Assembly: GCA_011390935.1 (NCBI GenBank)
Contig: JAABRL010000010.1
Location: 41,144-105,143, forward strand
Length of the DNA stretch: 64,000 nucleotides
DNA from: Gemmatimonas sp.
GTDB taxonomy: Bacteria > Gemmatimonadota > Gemmatimonadetes > Gemmatimonadales > Gemmatimonadaceae
Reading direction: 5' to 3'
Shown: positions 24,830 through 33,109 of the stretch, piece after piece
How the letters are laid out: the number at the start of each line of letters is the position of its first letter
How positions within the stretch are numbered: position 1 is the first letter of the stretch
Translations under genes and position numbers: made by a program
Notes under the pieces: model-generated
Database searches by the model: none
What the model was told of the DNA's origin: nothing
The model's input: the letters and a program-made list of their open reading frames with translations, nothing else

Positions 24830-27304
24830 ATGTCGCTCCGCCTGACCCACTGGCCCATTGCGCGAAAACTCGCGCTGGCCTGCCTGCTTTTCGGTGTTGT
24901 GCCCGTTGCCATCATCGTGCCCCTCGGCCTGAAAGGGGTCGCCGACAGTGCCCGCGAACGCGCCGCGGACCGGCTGCGCGAAACCGCCGGACATCTGGCC
25001 GACAAGATCGATCGCAACCTGTTCGAACGCTATGGCGACGTGCAGGCGTTCGGCTTCAATGATGTCGTGCTCGACCGCGCGCACTGGTACCGCACCGCCA
25101 GCACCAGCAATGGCATTGCGCAGCGCATCAATGCGTACGTGGACGCGTACGACATCTATCCGCTGGCCATGTTCGTGGACGCCGAGGGGCGGCTGGTGGC
25201 CGTCAATGACCGCGACGCGCAGGGGGAACCCCTGGAGTCGGCGGCTCTGTACGCAACCAACTACGCCGACCGTCCATGGTTTCGCGCGTGCATGAGCGGC
25301 GCCTTCACCACGAAGATGGCGTTCAGCGATGAAGTCAACACGGTGGCCGACGGCACCGTCATCTCGGCGGCGCATGCCGACGAGGACGTCCGTGCGGTGT
25401 ACGGCGCCGCCGCGCCCGAAGTGATCGGATTTTCCGCGCCGGTGCGTGATCGCGCGGGCGAGGTGATCGGGTGCTGGCACAACTTGGCCTCGATCGGTCT
25501 CGTGGGCGACATGCTCGCCGCGGCTGCCGCAGATCTGAAGACGGCGGGATACCCCGGCGCGATCCTGCTGGCGGTGGACAGCACGGGACATCCCCTCGAG
25601 TACCGCGGTGCGCTTGGTGCCGACGACGCCGGGTCGGCCGTGCGCGCGTTCGGACCGGCCATCGCCGCGCTCTCGGCCGGTGAATCCGGCCACCTGCCCG
25701 CGGCACTCGACGGTGTGCCCATGGAGGTCGGCTTTGCACACCTTCGCGGCGCGCTGGGCTACCCGGGCATGAACTGGGGGGTTCTCATGGCGGTACCACA
25801 GGCCGAGATCGATGCGGCGGCCAATCTCCACGGCATGACGCGCGCGGCCTCGTTGCTCTCCATCATCTTCGCCATGGTGATCGTGGCGATGGCGCAGTGG
25901 TTGGGCGCGCGAGTGGCGCGCCCGATCGCACGGATGGCCGAGGTCGCGCAGGCGGTGTCGATCGGGCGCCTCGATCACACCGTGCCTTGGCCGTCGCAGG
26001 ATGAAATCGGCGCCGTCGCCTTGTCGATCAATCGGATCGTGGAGTCACAGCGAACACTGGCCGCAACCGCCACACGCGTCGCCGCGGGTGACACCGCGGC
26101 GGAGGTGACTGTTCGGTCCGAACACGATGAACTCGGCAGTGCCTTCGTGGTGCTGCGCGATACGCTGGCTCAGCTGGTGGGCGAGATGCAGCGACTGTCC
26201 GCGGCCGCACAGCAAGGCAACCTGGACGTGCGCGGCGACGCCGCCCGTTTTCAGGGGGCCTTCAAGGATCTCATCGCCGGTGTCAACGCCACCGTCGACG
26301 CGGGCACCGCGCCCGTGCGCGATGCGCGACGCGTGCTCGACCGGGTTGCCGCGCGCGATCTCACCGCCCGCATGAGCGGACGGTACGAGGGGGAGCATGC
26401 TGTCCTTGCGACAAGTCTCAACGCGGCCGTGGCCGATCTCGCGGAGGCGCTCTGCGACGTGCGCGGTGAGGCACAGCGCATCTCCTCGGCCACCGAGCAG
26501 GTCGCGACCGCAGCGCAGGAGCAGGCCAACGGGGCGACGGAGCAAGCCGGCCTGCTTGCCTCGGTGCACCAGGATGTCTCCCAGTTGCGTACGCGCGGTG
26601 CCGCGGTCGCAGAGCGGGCCACCGAACTGCGACAGTTGGTGACGGCCACGCGAGACGCCGCCGAAACGGGGCACGCGCGCGTCACGGAAGTGGCGAAGGC
26701 GCTCGACGTGATTCGCGAACGCGCGTCGGCCACGCAGCGCATTGCCCGCAAGATCGAGTCGATCGCATCGCAGACGAACCTGCTCTCGCTCAACGCGGCC
26801 GTGGAAGCGGCGCGCGCTGGCAGCGCGGGCGCTGGCTTCGCGGTGGTTGCGGAGGAAGTGCGATCGCTTGCACTTCGCGCCTCGGACGCGGCGCGGGAAA
26901 CGCAGAGCGTGATCGACGAGGCCATCGCGAGCGTGGCCGATGGTGTGCGCGTGGGGGCGGTGGCCGTGGACGTGCTCGCCCGCATTCAGGGGCAGGCCAG
27001 CCAGGCCTCGGTCGTGGTCCTCGATATCGACGAGGCCACGAAGGAGCAGGCGGTGCGACTCCAGGCGATTGAACAGTCGGCCACCGCGGTCGCCGACGTC
27101 ACGTCGGCAGCCGCGGCAAGCGCCGAAGAGACGGCGGCGGCCTCGTCGGAGATGGCCTCACAGGCGGGGACGCTGTCCGAGCTCGTGGGGCGGTTCCGTC
27201 TCTCGGCGCGGAGCACGTCAGGTCGCCACACGCGTCGCCTCGCCGTGACGCACGCGGCGTCGGTGCCATCGGGCCGTGAACTCGATGAGATGCTCGTGTC
27301 GTAG
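24830..27304 (+). CDS. Methyl-accepting chemotaxis protein with large periplasmic sensor
   Basis: An 824-residue chemoreceptor that senses a ligand outside the inner membrane and controls CheA, and hence the flagellar motor encoded nearby. A first membrane helix (about 13-34) and second helix (about 340-360) bracket a 300-residue periplasmic double-Cache-like domain with [17 protein letters not shown], the typical Cache pattern. HAMP-type segments follow ([20 protein letters not shown] and later repeats), then the signalling domain with the hairpin tip [20 protein letters not shown] at about 644-663 and [14 protein letters not shown]. There is no C-terminal NWETF-like CheR tether. Ligand unknown. 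Confidence 0.95.
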   Translation: MSLRLTHWPIARKLALACLLFGVVPVAIIVPLGLKGVADSARERAADRLRETAGHLADKIDRNLFERYGDVQAFGFNDVVLDRAHWYRTASTSNGIAQRINAYVDAYDIYPLAMFVDAEGRLVAVNDRDAQGEPLESAALYATNYADRPWFRACMSGAFTTKMAFSDEVNTVADGTVISAAHADEDVRAVYGAAAPEVIGFSAPVRDRAGEVIGCWHNLASIGLVGDMLAAAAADLKTAGYPGAILLAVDSTGHPLEYRGALGADDAGSAVRAFGPAIAALSAGESGHLPAALDGVPMEVGFAHLRGALGYPGMNWGVLMAVPQAEIDAAANLHGMTRAASLLSIIFAMVIVAMAQWLGARVARPIARMAEVAQAVSIGRLDHTVPWPSQDEIGAVALSINRIVESQRTLAATATRVAAGDTAAEVTVRSEHDELGSAFVVLRDTLAQLVGEMQRLSAAAQQGNLDVRGDAARFQGAFKDLIAGVNATVDAGTAPVRDARRVLDRVAARDLTARMSGRYEGEHAVLATSLNAAVADLAEALCDVRGEAQRISSATEQVATAAQEQANGATEQAGLLASVHQDVSQLRTRGAAVAERATELRQLVTATRDAAETGHARVTEVAKALDVIRERASATQRIARKIESIASQTNLLSLNAAVEAARAGSAGAGFAVVAEEVRSLALRASDAARETQSVIDEAIASVADGVRVGAVAVDVLARIQGQASQASVVVLDIDEATKEQAVRLQAIEQSATAVADVTSAAAASAEETAAASSEMASQAGTLSELVGRFRLSARSTSGRHTRRLAVTHAASVPSGRELDEMLVS

Positions 27305-27345
27305 CGGGGAGTCGTCATGGGGCGCATCGCCGTATCATTCGCCCC

Positions 27346-28527
27346 ATGTCCATCCTCGATCGCGATACGCTCGGCGCCTTCTGCCGCCACACGCACGTCG
27401 AGCTCGCCGGTGCCCCGACCGGTCTGCTCGCGGGCCTCACCTTCGGCCTGAAGGACCTGTTCGATGTGGCCGGCCATCGCACGGGCTTCGGGAGCCCGGA
27501 CTGGTGGCGCACGCATGCGCCGGCGATGCGCTCCGCGCCGGTGCTCACGCAGCTGCTCGCGGCCGGTGCGTCGATGGCGGGCAAGACGCACACCGAAGAG
27601 ATGGCGTTCAGTCTCACCGGCGAAAACGCGCACTACGGTACACCGGTCAATCCGGCCGCACCGGGGCGTGTGCCGGGTGGCTCCTCGAGCGGGTCGGCAG
27701 CGGCGGTGGCGGGCGGGCTCGTGGACTTTGCGATCGGCACCGATACCGGCGGCTCGGTGCGCGCACCGGCGAGCTTCTGCGGCATCTACGGTATCCGTCC
27801 AACGCACGGGCGTATTTCGCTCGATGGCGCGTGCCCACTCGCGCCGGGCTTCGATACGTGTGGCTGGTTCGCACGGGATGCTGATCTGCTCGCGCGTGTG
27901 GGCGAGGTGCTGTTGGCCGCACCGATCATGGGGACACCGGGACGACTGCTGCTCGCGCAGGACGCGTTCGCGCACGCGCTTCCCGAGACGGCGTCGGCGC
28001 TCGCGGTGGCGGTGACGCGTGTGGAAGCGCTGTTCGGTCCCGCCCACCCGGTGACGGTGAGCGCCGATGGGCTGCCCGCCTGGTTCGACGTATTCCGCAC
28101 GCTCCAGCACGACGAGATCTGGCAGACGCACCGCGCGTGGATCACCGCGGAGCGCCCCGCCTTCGGCCCCATGATCGCGGCGCGTTTTGCGGCGGTCGCG
28201 AACACCGATCCCGGCGCGGTGGCGCGGGCGCTGGCGCGCCGCGTCGAGATCGGCGCGCTCCTCGACGGACTGCTCGCCGATCGTGCGATACTGCTGCTGC
28301 CCACGGTGCCCGACATCGCGCCGCGCTGCAACGAACCCGCCGAGACGGCGGTGCCGGTGCGTGAGCGCGCCTTGGCGTTGCTGTGCATCGCCGGACTGGG
28401 CGGTCTGCCGCAGGTCTCGGTGCCGGCCGGCACGGTCAACGGATGTCCGATCGGTCTGTCGCTGATCGCCGCACGGGGCGAAGACGAGCTGCTGCTCAGC
28501 GTGGTGCGGCAGCTCGCGGAGGCGTGA
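27346..28527 (+). CDS. Cytoplasmic amidase-signature family enzyme
   Basis: A 393-residue amidase with the full Lys-cisSer-Ser triad: K36 in FGLKDLFDVAG, S113 in PGGSSSGSAAA and S137 in GTDTGGSVRAPAS. No signal peptide. The short length and AGKTHTEEMAFSLTGEN, GIRPTHGRISL segments resemble AtzF/GatA-like small amidases rather than the longer secreted enzyme at 19177. The following patatin-like gene starts four bases after its stop, so the two form an operon. Substrate not predictable from sequence. Confidence 0.9.
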   Translation: MSILDRDTLGAFCRHTHVELAGAPTGLLAGLTFGLKDLFDVAGHRTGFGSPDWWRTHAPAMRSAPVLTQLLAAGASMAGKTHTEEMAFSLTGENAHYGTPVNPAAPGRVPGGSSSGSAAAVAGGLVDFAIGTDTGGSVRAPASFCGIYGIRPTHGRISLDGACPLAPGFDTCGWFARDADLLARVGEVLLAAPIMGTPGRLLLAQDAFAHALPETASALAVAVTRVEALFGPAHPVTVSADGLPAWFDVFRTLQHDEIWQTHRAWITAERPAFGPMIAARFAAVANTDPGAVARALARRVEIGALLDGLLADRAILLLPTVPDIAPRCNEPAETAVPVRERALALLCIAGLGGLPQVSVPAGTVNGCPIGLSLIAARGEDELLLSVVRQLAEA

Positions 28528-28531
28528 TCCG

Positions 28532-29629
28532 ATGGCGGTGGCGATTCATTCGCACGCCCCCTCGCTCACGCTGCGCGCCGGACCGGCGGCGCTCGCGCAC
28601 CTGCGCGCGCACGGACTCCGCGCCAACGATATTGACGTGATGCCGGGGGCCTCCGGCGGCGCCAAGTGGCTCGCGATCGCCGGCTTGGACCGGTACGTCT
28701 TCGGCGAGTTGCTGCAGGCGCCGCGCACGCGCCCCCTGCACCTCATCGGCTCCTCGATCGGCAGCTGGCGCATGGCCTGTCTCGCGCAGCGCGATCCGGT
28801 GGCGGCCCTCGCACGCGGTCACGACGCGTACATCTACGAGCAACGCTATTCGGCGAACCCCACCGTCGCCGAAATCACCACCGTCCTCACGCGTGCGCTC
28901 GACCTGCTGCTCGGTCCGCACGGCGTGGACGAAATCCTCTCGCACCCCACGTTTCGTGTGCACGTCATCACGGCCGCTGCGCGCGGGCTCGCCGCGAGCG
29001 CGAAACGATCGGTGCTGTCAGCGAGCATCGCGATGGCCGCGGCAGGCAACAGTGTGTCGCGACGCGCGCTCGCGCTCCAGTTCGTGCGGCGCATCTTTCA
29101 CAACGCGGGCGTGCACACGCCGTTCGCCCATTTGCGCGATCTGCCCACCGAGCACGTCGCGCTCACGCATGCGTCGTTGCGCGCGGCGCTGCTCGCGTCA
29201 GGGTCGATTCCCCTTCTGCTCGATGGTGTGCGCGTGCCTGGTTCCGGCGCCGATGTGCACTGGGACGGCGGCGTACTGGACTATCACCTCGATCTCGATT
29301 TCGGTGCGGGGCATGGACTGGTGTTCTACCCGCACTTCTATTCGCACGTCGTGCCGGGGTGGTTCGACAAGGGCTTGCCGTGGCGGCGCGCGCGCCCGGC
29401 GAACTTTGCGCGCGCGCTGCTCGTGGCGCCGAGTGCGGCGTTCGTGGCCGGGCTGCCGGGAGGAAAGATTCCGGACCGGCGCGATTTTCGCGCGTTCGAC
29501 GACACGGAGCGCATGCGGCGGTGGCAGCGCACGCGGGACGAATCCGAGCGACTCGGAGACGAACTGCGCACGCTGGTCGCGACTGATCGCCTTGCGGACG
29601 TCGCGCAGCCCTGGGCGGTTCAGTCCTGA
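28532..29629 (+). CDS. Patatin-like phospholipase family protein
   Basis: A 365-residue protein with patatin-fold features: an oxyanion-type Gly-rich loop MPGASGGAKWLAIAG (about 37-51), a GxSxG nucleophile elbow GSSIGSWR (S75) and the catalytic Asp motif DVHWDGGVLDYH (about 245-256). The spacing of loop and elbow is wider than in classical patatins (GGGxRG then GxSxG), and the family is therefore a divergent one. No signal peptide. It follows the amidase gene after four bases. Acyl-ester hydrolysis is inferred from motifs; lipid substrate unknown. Confidence 0.8.
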   Translation: MAVAIHSHAPSLTLRAGPAALAHLRAHGLRANDIDVMPGASGGAKWLAIAGLDRYVFGELLQAPRTRPLHLIGSSIGSWRMACLAQRDPVAALARGHDAYIYEQRYSANPTVAEITTVLTRALDLLLGPHGVDEILSHPTFRVHVITAAARGLAASAKRSVLSASIAMAAAGNSVSRRALALQFVRRIFHNAGVHTPFAHLRDLPTEHVALTHASLRAALLASGSIPLLLDGVRVPGSGADVHWDGGVLDYHLDLDFGAGHGLVFYPHFYSHVVPGWFDKGLPWRRARPANFARALLVAPSAAFVAGLPGGKIPDRRDFRAFDDTERMRRWQRTRDESERLGDELRTLVATDRLADVAQPWAVQS

Positions 29630-29696
29630 GCACATCGACCCAGTGGTATTCTCGTCTCGTCGCATTTCGCGGCGCGTCGGTCGGTTTGTGGCACCC

Positions 29697-29915
29697 ATGC
29701 CCGCTTCGCCCACGACCGCTCGGCGTTTCGCCGTGCTCACCATCGTGATCGGTGGCGTGATACCGGGCATGTCGACAGCCGATCTCGACGACTTCGGACC
29801 GTCGCGCAACATCATCGGCCTCGAGGTGCATCGGCCGGGTACGATGCCGGCCGAGTTCCAGCAGCTGCGTACGAACACCAACGACGGCGTGATTGCGGTG
29901 TGGACGACGCACTGA
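29697..29915 (+). CDS. Small hypothetical protein, uncertain
   Basis: A possible 72-residue protein starting MPASPTTARRFAVL at the ATG at 29697, in a stretch otherwise without a gene. It has one moderately hydrophobic stretch (RFAVLTIVIGGVIPGM) and a soluble C-terminus LEVHRPGTMPAEFQQLRTN. Codon choice is compatible with coding, but there is no family match I recognise and no good ribosome site. It may instead be intergenic. Confidence 0.35.
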   Translation: MPASPTTARRFAVLTIVIGGVIPGMSTADLDDFGPSRNIIGLEVHRPGTMPAEFQQLRTNTNDGVIAVWTTH

Positions 29916-29993
29916 CGTCTGCGTCTGAGCACACGTCTGCGGCGTGCGTGCGCCAGCAACGTGCATCGGCTCACGCATCGCTGGCTTCGCGAC

Positions 29994-30278
29994 TCAGCGC
30001 TGCAGCAGCTGCGTCAGCAGTTCAGGGAGGGCGTGCAGCTGATCGACGTGATCTGGCGCGGAGTTGCCCGCGTATCCGTGCAGTTCGAAGCGGCCCTCAC
30101 GCACGGTGCTGAGCTGCTGCATCCCGCGCGGCCCCCACGAAAGGACCGCGGTGCGCTCGAGCGCGAGCGCGTCGAGCAGCCAATCGGCGGTCTCCGTGGT
30201 GCTCGCGTAGGATCCCGGGAGCAGCGCGGCCACGGCCTGATGCGGCAACCAGGCGGCAGCGTGAAAGTGCACTACCAC
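29994..30278 (-). pseudogene. Probable remnant of an alpha/beta-hydrolase gene
   Basis: The frame encodes 94 residues that look like pieces of a longer serine hydrolase: VVVHFHAAAWLPHQAVAALL (compare the HFHG..W oxyanion motif of such enzymes), VLSWGPRGMQQL in place of a GxSxG elbow, and a C-terminal ELHGYAGNSAPDHVDQLHAL with a would-be catalytic His. A normal enzyme would be 250 or more residues; here the segments are compressed and the nucleophile motif is broken. The only usable start is a GTG at 30278, but the frame stays open upstream through two 15-base tandem repeats into the end of the kinase gene. I read it as a decayed gene, though a short expressed protein cannot be excluded. Confidence 0.45.
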
Positions 30279-30300
30279 CGGCAGCGAATCCTGTGTGCGC

Positions 30301-30340
30301 GCGGTGCCTGTTGACGCGGTGCCTGTTGACGCGGTGCGTG
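30301..30340. repeat. 15-base tandem repeat
   Basis: GCGGTGCCTGTTGAC occurs at 30301-30315 and 30316-30330, followed by a 7-base partial third copy (GCGGTGC, 30331-30337). It lies between the kinase stop (30361) and the hydrolase remnant; read on the minus strand in the remnant's frame it encodes Ala-Ser-Thr-Gly-Thr repeats. Confidence 0.85.
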
Positions 30341-30360
30341 TCCCCCCGGCGAGCGGAGCC

Positions 30361-32175
30361 CTATGGGCACTGCACGAAGTACTCGACGGCCATCATGCCC
30401 TGCAGAATGCCGATCTGCCCATCGGAGCGCGCGAGTCTGCGCGCTGCGCGAAATGCGCTGCAGGCGCGGAGGGGATCGTCCACGACGCCGTTGAGGATCG
30501 CGAGTTTGGTGTACGCACGCGCGCTGTCGTTCGGGCCGGGCAGTCGAGGAAGCAGCGCGTTGAAGCGGGGAATTGCGGCCATGGCGACCTCCTCCGTGAG
30601 ATCGGCCACCGCCCGCTCCAAACTGTCCAGCGTCCGCAGCGCGGCCGCCGTGACCGCGGCTGCGTCCTCGACGGTCGGCGCCGGAGGCGCGGCAGATGTT
30701 GCGGGTCCGACCGATGCCGACGGCGCCCCCGCGGCGGCCGACGGCGCCGCACTGGGCGTCGGCGCGCCGCTTGCCTCACCGGACGTGGACGGTGCGCCAC
30801 CATCGGCCGGCTCGGCCGGCAACGTACTGGCGTCCGTCGGCACTGCCGAGGCCGTCATCGCGGGCGCATCCGTCGCCGCGCCCGTGTCGCTGTCGCCTCC
30901 ACCGCGAAGCACGAGAAACGCCACCACGGCCACCAACGCGACCAGTCCGCCCACGAGCGCCACCGGGGTGCGCTTCGCCGGCGTCGAAGTGCTCGCACTC
31001 GTCGCGACGGGTGTCGCTGCCGGAGACGCTGCCACGACGGTGTTCGCCGCGCCCCGGTTGGCCGCCGCCACCGCCGACGGGGGAGCCGCCGCCACCACCG
31101 TCTGCGCCTTGCGCAACGTGTGTTCCGCGGCGGCCTCGGAGACGAGGCGCGCCACGCTGGGTGTGGGGATCACGTTCACGGACAGCGGCGTCCGACCGCG
31201 CAGCACACCCGTCCCGGTCCACTCCTCCACTGCCGACACGAGCGTCTCCGCGAAGATGAGCGCGGTTGGTGTGCGTTCCGCCGGGTCGCCCTCCAGCGCC
31301 TGATTGAACGCCTGCTGCAGCGACTCCGGCCAGTCGACCTCCGGCGCGGCCTCGCGCAACGTGAGCGGTTTGCTGATCAGCCGCGCGGTGAGTGTGCGCT
31401 CCGGCGTGGAGGCCGAAAACGGCAGCGTACCGGTGAGCAGGTGAAAGGCGACCACCGCCAGCGCGTACACATCGCTGCGGGCGTCGATCGCTTCGCCGAG
31501 CACCTGTTCCGGGCTCATGTACTCCGGCGTGCCGATGATGGCTCCAGCTTGTGTGAGCTGTGTCTTCTTGCTGTCGCCGTCGTTGAGTGCTTTGGCGATA
31601 CCGAAGTCCACCACCTTGCACTTGTCGAGCCCCTGCTCGTCGGTCATCACGAGCACGTTGTCGGGCTTCAGGTCGCGGTGCACGATGTTGATGCGGTGCG
31701 CGGCGTCGAGCCCCTCGGCCACCTGATACAGAATGTTGGCCGCGCGCGTGGGCTCGAGACGGCCGGCCTCCAGGAGCAGCTCGCGCAGCGTGCGACCGGG
31801 CACGAACTCCATGGCCAGATAGACCAGCCCATCGCTCGTTTCACCGAAATCGAAGACACGGGCGACGCGCTCATGTTCAATGCGGGCGGCGTTCGCGGCC
31901 TCGCGATTGAATCGGGCAATGGCGCCGGCGTCCTGCACCATGCTCGAATGCAGGACCTTGATCGCGGCCTGCTGCGGCAGGCGCACGTGCCCCGCCAGAT
32001 ACACCTGCCCCATCCCTCCCTCGCCCAGCAGCCGACTCACCAGATAACGGTCGGCAATCACACTCCCCACCAGCGACGCCGAGCCTTCGTCGAGGCGCAG
32101 GGTGGAGCCGTCCTTCGGGCAGAACGCGTCGGTGTCCGGGTAGGTCGTGGAGCAGACAGGGCAGGTCTTCGGCAT
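30361..32175 (-). CDS. Zinc-ribbon Ser/Thr protein kinase with membrane anchor
   Basis: A 604-residue kinase. The N-terminus has a short zinc-ribbon-like CPVCSTTYPDTDAFCPKDG (C5, C8, C19). The kinase domain (about 44-310) has LGEGGMGQVYLAG, AIKVL (K73), IVHRDLKPDNVLV (D168), VVDFGIAKAL and GTPEYMSPEQVLG. A low-complexity linker leads to one helix (about 418-438, VALVGGLVALVAVVAFLVLR), a 90-residue Pro/Ala/Ser linker and a C-terminal helical domain with C-terminal AVEYFVQCP. ATG 32175 begins at the zinc ribbon; ATG 32196 and an alternative start at 32271 are also in frame, the last overlapping the divergent gene. Partner unknown. Confidence 0.9.
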   Translation of the reverse strand: MPKTCPVCSTTYPDTDAFCPKDGSTLRLDEGSASLVGSVIADRYLVSRLLGEGGMGQVYLAGHVRLPQQAAIKVLHSSMVQDAGAIARFNREAANAARIEHERVARVFDFGETSDGLVYLAMEFVPGRTLRELLLEAGRLEPTRAANILYQVAEGLDAAHRINIVHRDLKPDNVLVMTDEQGLDKCKVVDFGIAKALNDGDSKKTQLTQAGAIIGTPEYMSPEQVLGEAIDARSDVYALAVVAFHLLTGTLPFSASTPERTLTARLISKPLTLREAAPEVDWPESLQQAFNQALEGDPAERTPTALIFAETLVSAVEEWTGTGVLRGRTPLSVNVIPTPSVARLVSEAAAEHTLRKAQTVVAAAPPSAVAAANRGAANTVVAASPAATPVATSASTSTPAKRTPVALVGGLVALVAVVAFLVLRGGGDSDTGAATDAPAMTASAVPTDASTLPAEPADGGAPSTSGEASGAPTPSAAPSAAAGAPSASVGPATSAAPPAPTVEDAAAVTAAALRTLDSLERAVADLTEEVAMAAIPRFNALLPRLPGPNDSARAYTKLAILNGVVDDPLRACSAFRAARRLARSDGQIGILQGMMAVEYFVQCP

Positions 32176-32261
32176 GGACAGGTGGGGGTGGGCCATTGAC
32201 GTCGGGGCCGGTGCACTGAAGGTTACAGCTGGCCTTCTTTCCTCTTCACGAGGTTTTGTCG

Positions 32262-32981
32262 ATGTTGACACAGCTCGCCGGACGCTGGACCCGTCGCCTC
32301 CTCCCCGCGTTGCTCACGACGGTTGCGTTGCCACTCGCGGCGCAGGGTACGCCCGACACCCGTCCCACTATCGCGGTGCTGTACTTCACGAACAGCGCCC
32401 TCGTTGATTTCGCGTCCTACGCACCCCTGAGCAAGGGGATGGCCGAAATGCTCATCAACGAAATCGCGCAGAACCAGGCCATTCGTGTGGTGGAGCGAGA
32501 TCGCCTGCAGCCGCTGCTCGAAGAGCAGAATCTGCAGAACACCGATCGCGTCGACAAGGAGACCGCCGTCAAGCTCGGCAAGACGCTCGGCGCGCGGCAC
32601 ATGCTCATGGGCAGCTTCGTCATCGATCCGAATCAGAACCTGCGCATCGATGTGCGTGCCGTGAACACCGAGACGTCGGCCATCGAGTTCGTGCAGACGG
32701 TCAACGGCAAGGCCGACAAGATGCTCGACCTCGTGATCGAACTCGGTACCAAGCTCAACGCCGGACTCAAGCTTCCGGCGCTCAAGACGGCGAGCGCCAC
32801 CGTGCCGGCCGCGAAGAATCCGAATCAGTTCAAGGCGCTCATGGCGATGAGCCAGGCCCTCGACGCGGAGGATCGCGGTGACAAGGACGAGGCGGCGACG
32901 TTGTATCGCGCGGCGGTGGCGTTGGCGCCGGACTACAAGCCATTGCAGGCGCGTGTAGCGATGCTGTCGCCGAACGAGTGA
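32262..32981 (+). CDS. Exported CsgG/FlgO-like protein
   Basis: A 239-residue exported protein (signal peptide to about ALPLAAQG). The body has the CsgG-type pattern PTIAVLYFTNSAL, LSKGMAEMLINEIAQNQAI, RVVERDRLQPLLEEQNLQ and ETAVKLGKTLGARHMLMGSF, followed by a C-terminal helical repeat (KALMAMSQALDAEDRGDKDE, TLYRAAVALAPDYKPL) that resembles one TPR unit. CsgG proteins are outer-membrane or periplasmic pore/assembly factors; this one has no lipobox. It is divergent from the zinc-ribbon kinase, so the two may be co-regulated. Confidence 0.82.
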   Translation: MLTQLAGRWTRRLLPALLTTVALPLAAQGTPDTRPTIAVLYFTNSALVDFASYAPLSKGMAEMLINEIAQNQAIRVVERDRLQPLLEEQNLQNTDRVDKETAVKLGKTLGARHMLMGSFVIDPNQNLRIDVRAVNTETSAIEFVQTVNGKADKMLDLVIELGTKLNAGLKLPALKTASATVPAAKNPNQFKALMAMSQALDAEDRGDKDEAATLYRAAVALAPDYKPLQARVAMLSPNE

Positions 32982-33039
32982 GCGCGCACCGATTGTACTG
33001 ACAGCGCAACATCGGCGATCACCGAGTCGCGGTCATCTC

Positions 33040-33081
33040 GCAGAAGCGCCCACCGTGCTCAGGCACGGTGGGCGCTTCTGC
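33040..33081. terminator. Bidirectional hairpin terminator
   Basis: A perfect 19-base-pair stem (33040-33058 with 33063-33081; arm begins GCAGAAGCGCCCACCG) with a TCAG loop lies between the convergent CsgG-like gene and the repeat lipoprotein gene. No T-run on either side. Strongest hairpin in the window. Confidence 0.8.
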
Positions 33082-33109
33082 ATATCCGGACCGATCGTGT
33101 CGCTCGCGC

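Noticed and set aside
24625..25017. N-terminal extension of the lectin-fold gene to 25017
   Set aside because: It would overlap the divergent chemoreceptor start and precede a good signal peptide with unrelated sequence.
30295..32199. 634-codon + strand open frame opposite the zinc-ribbon kinase
   Set aside because: Antisense shadow; the kinase motifs on the minus strand are complete.
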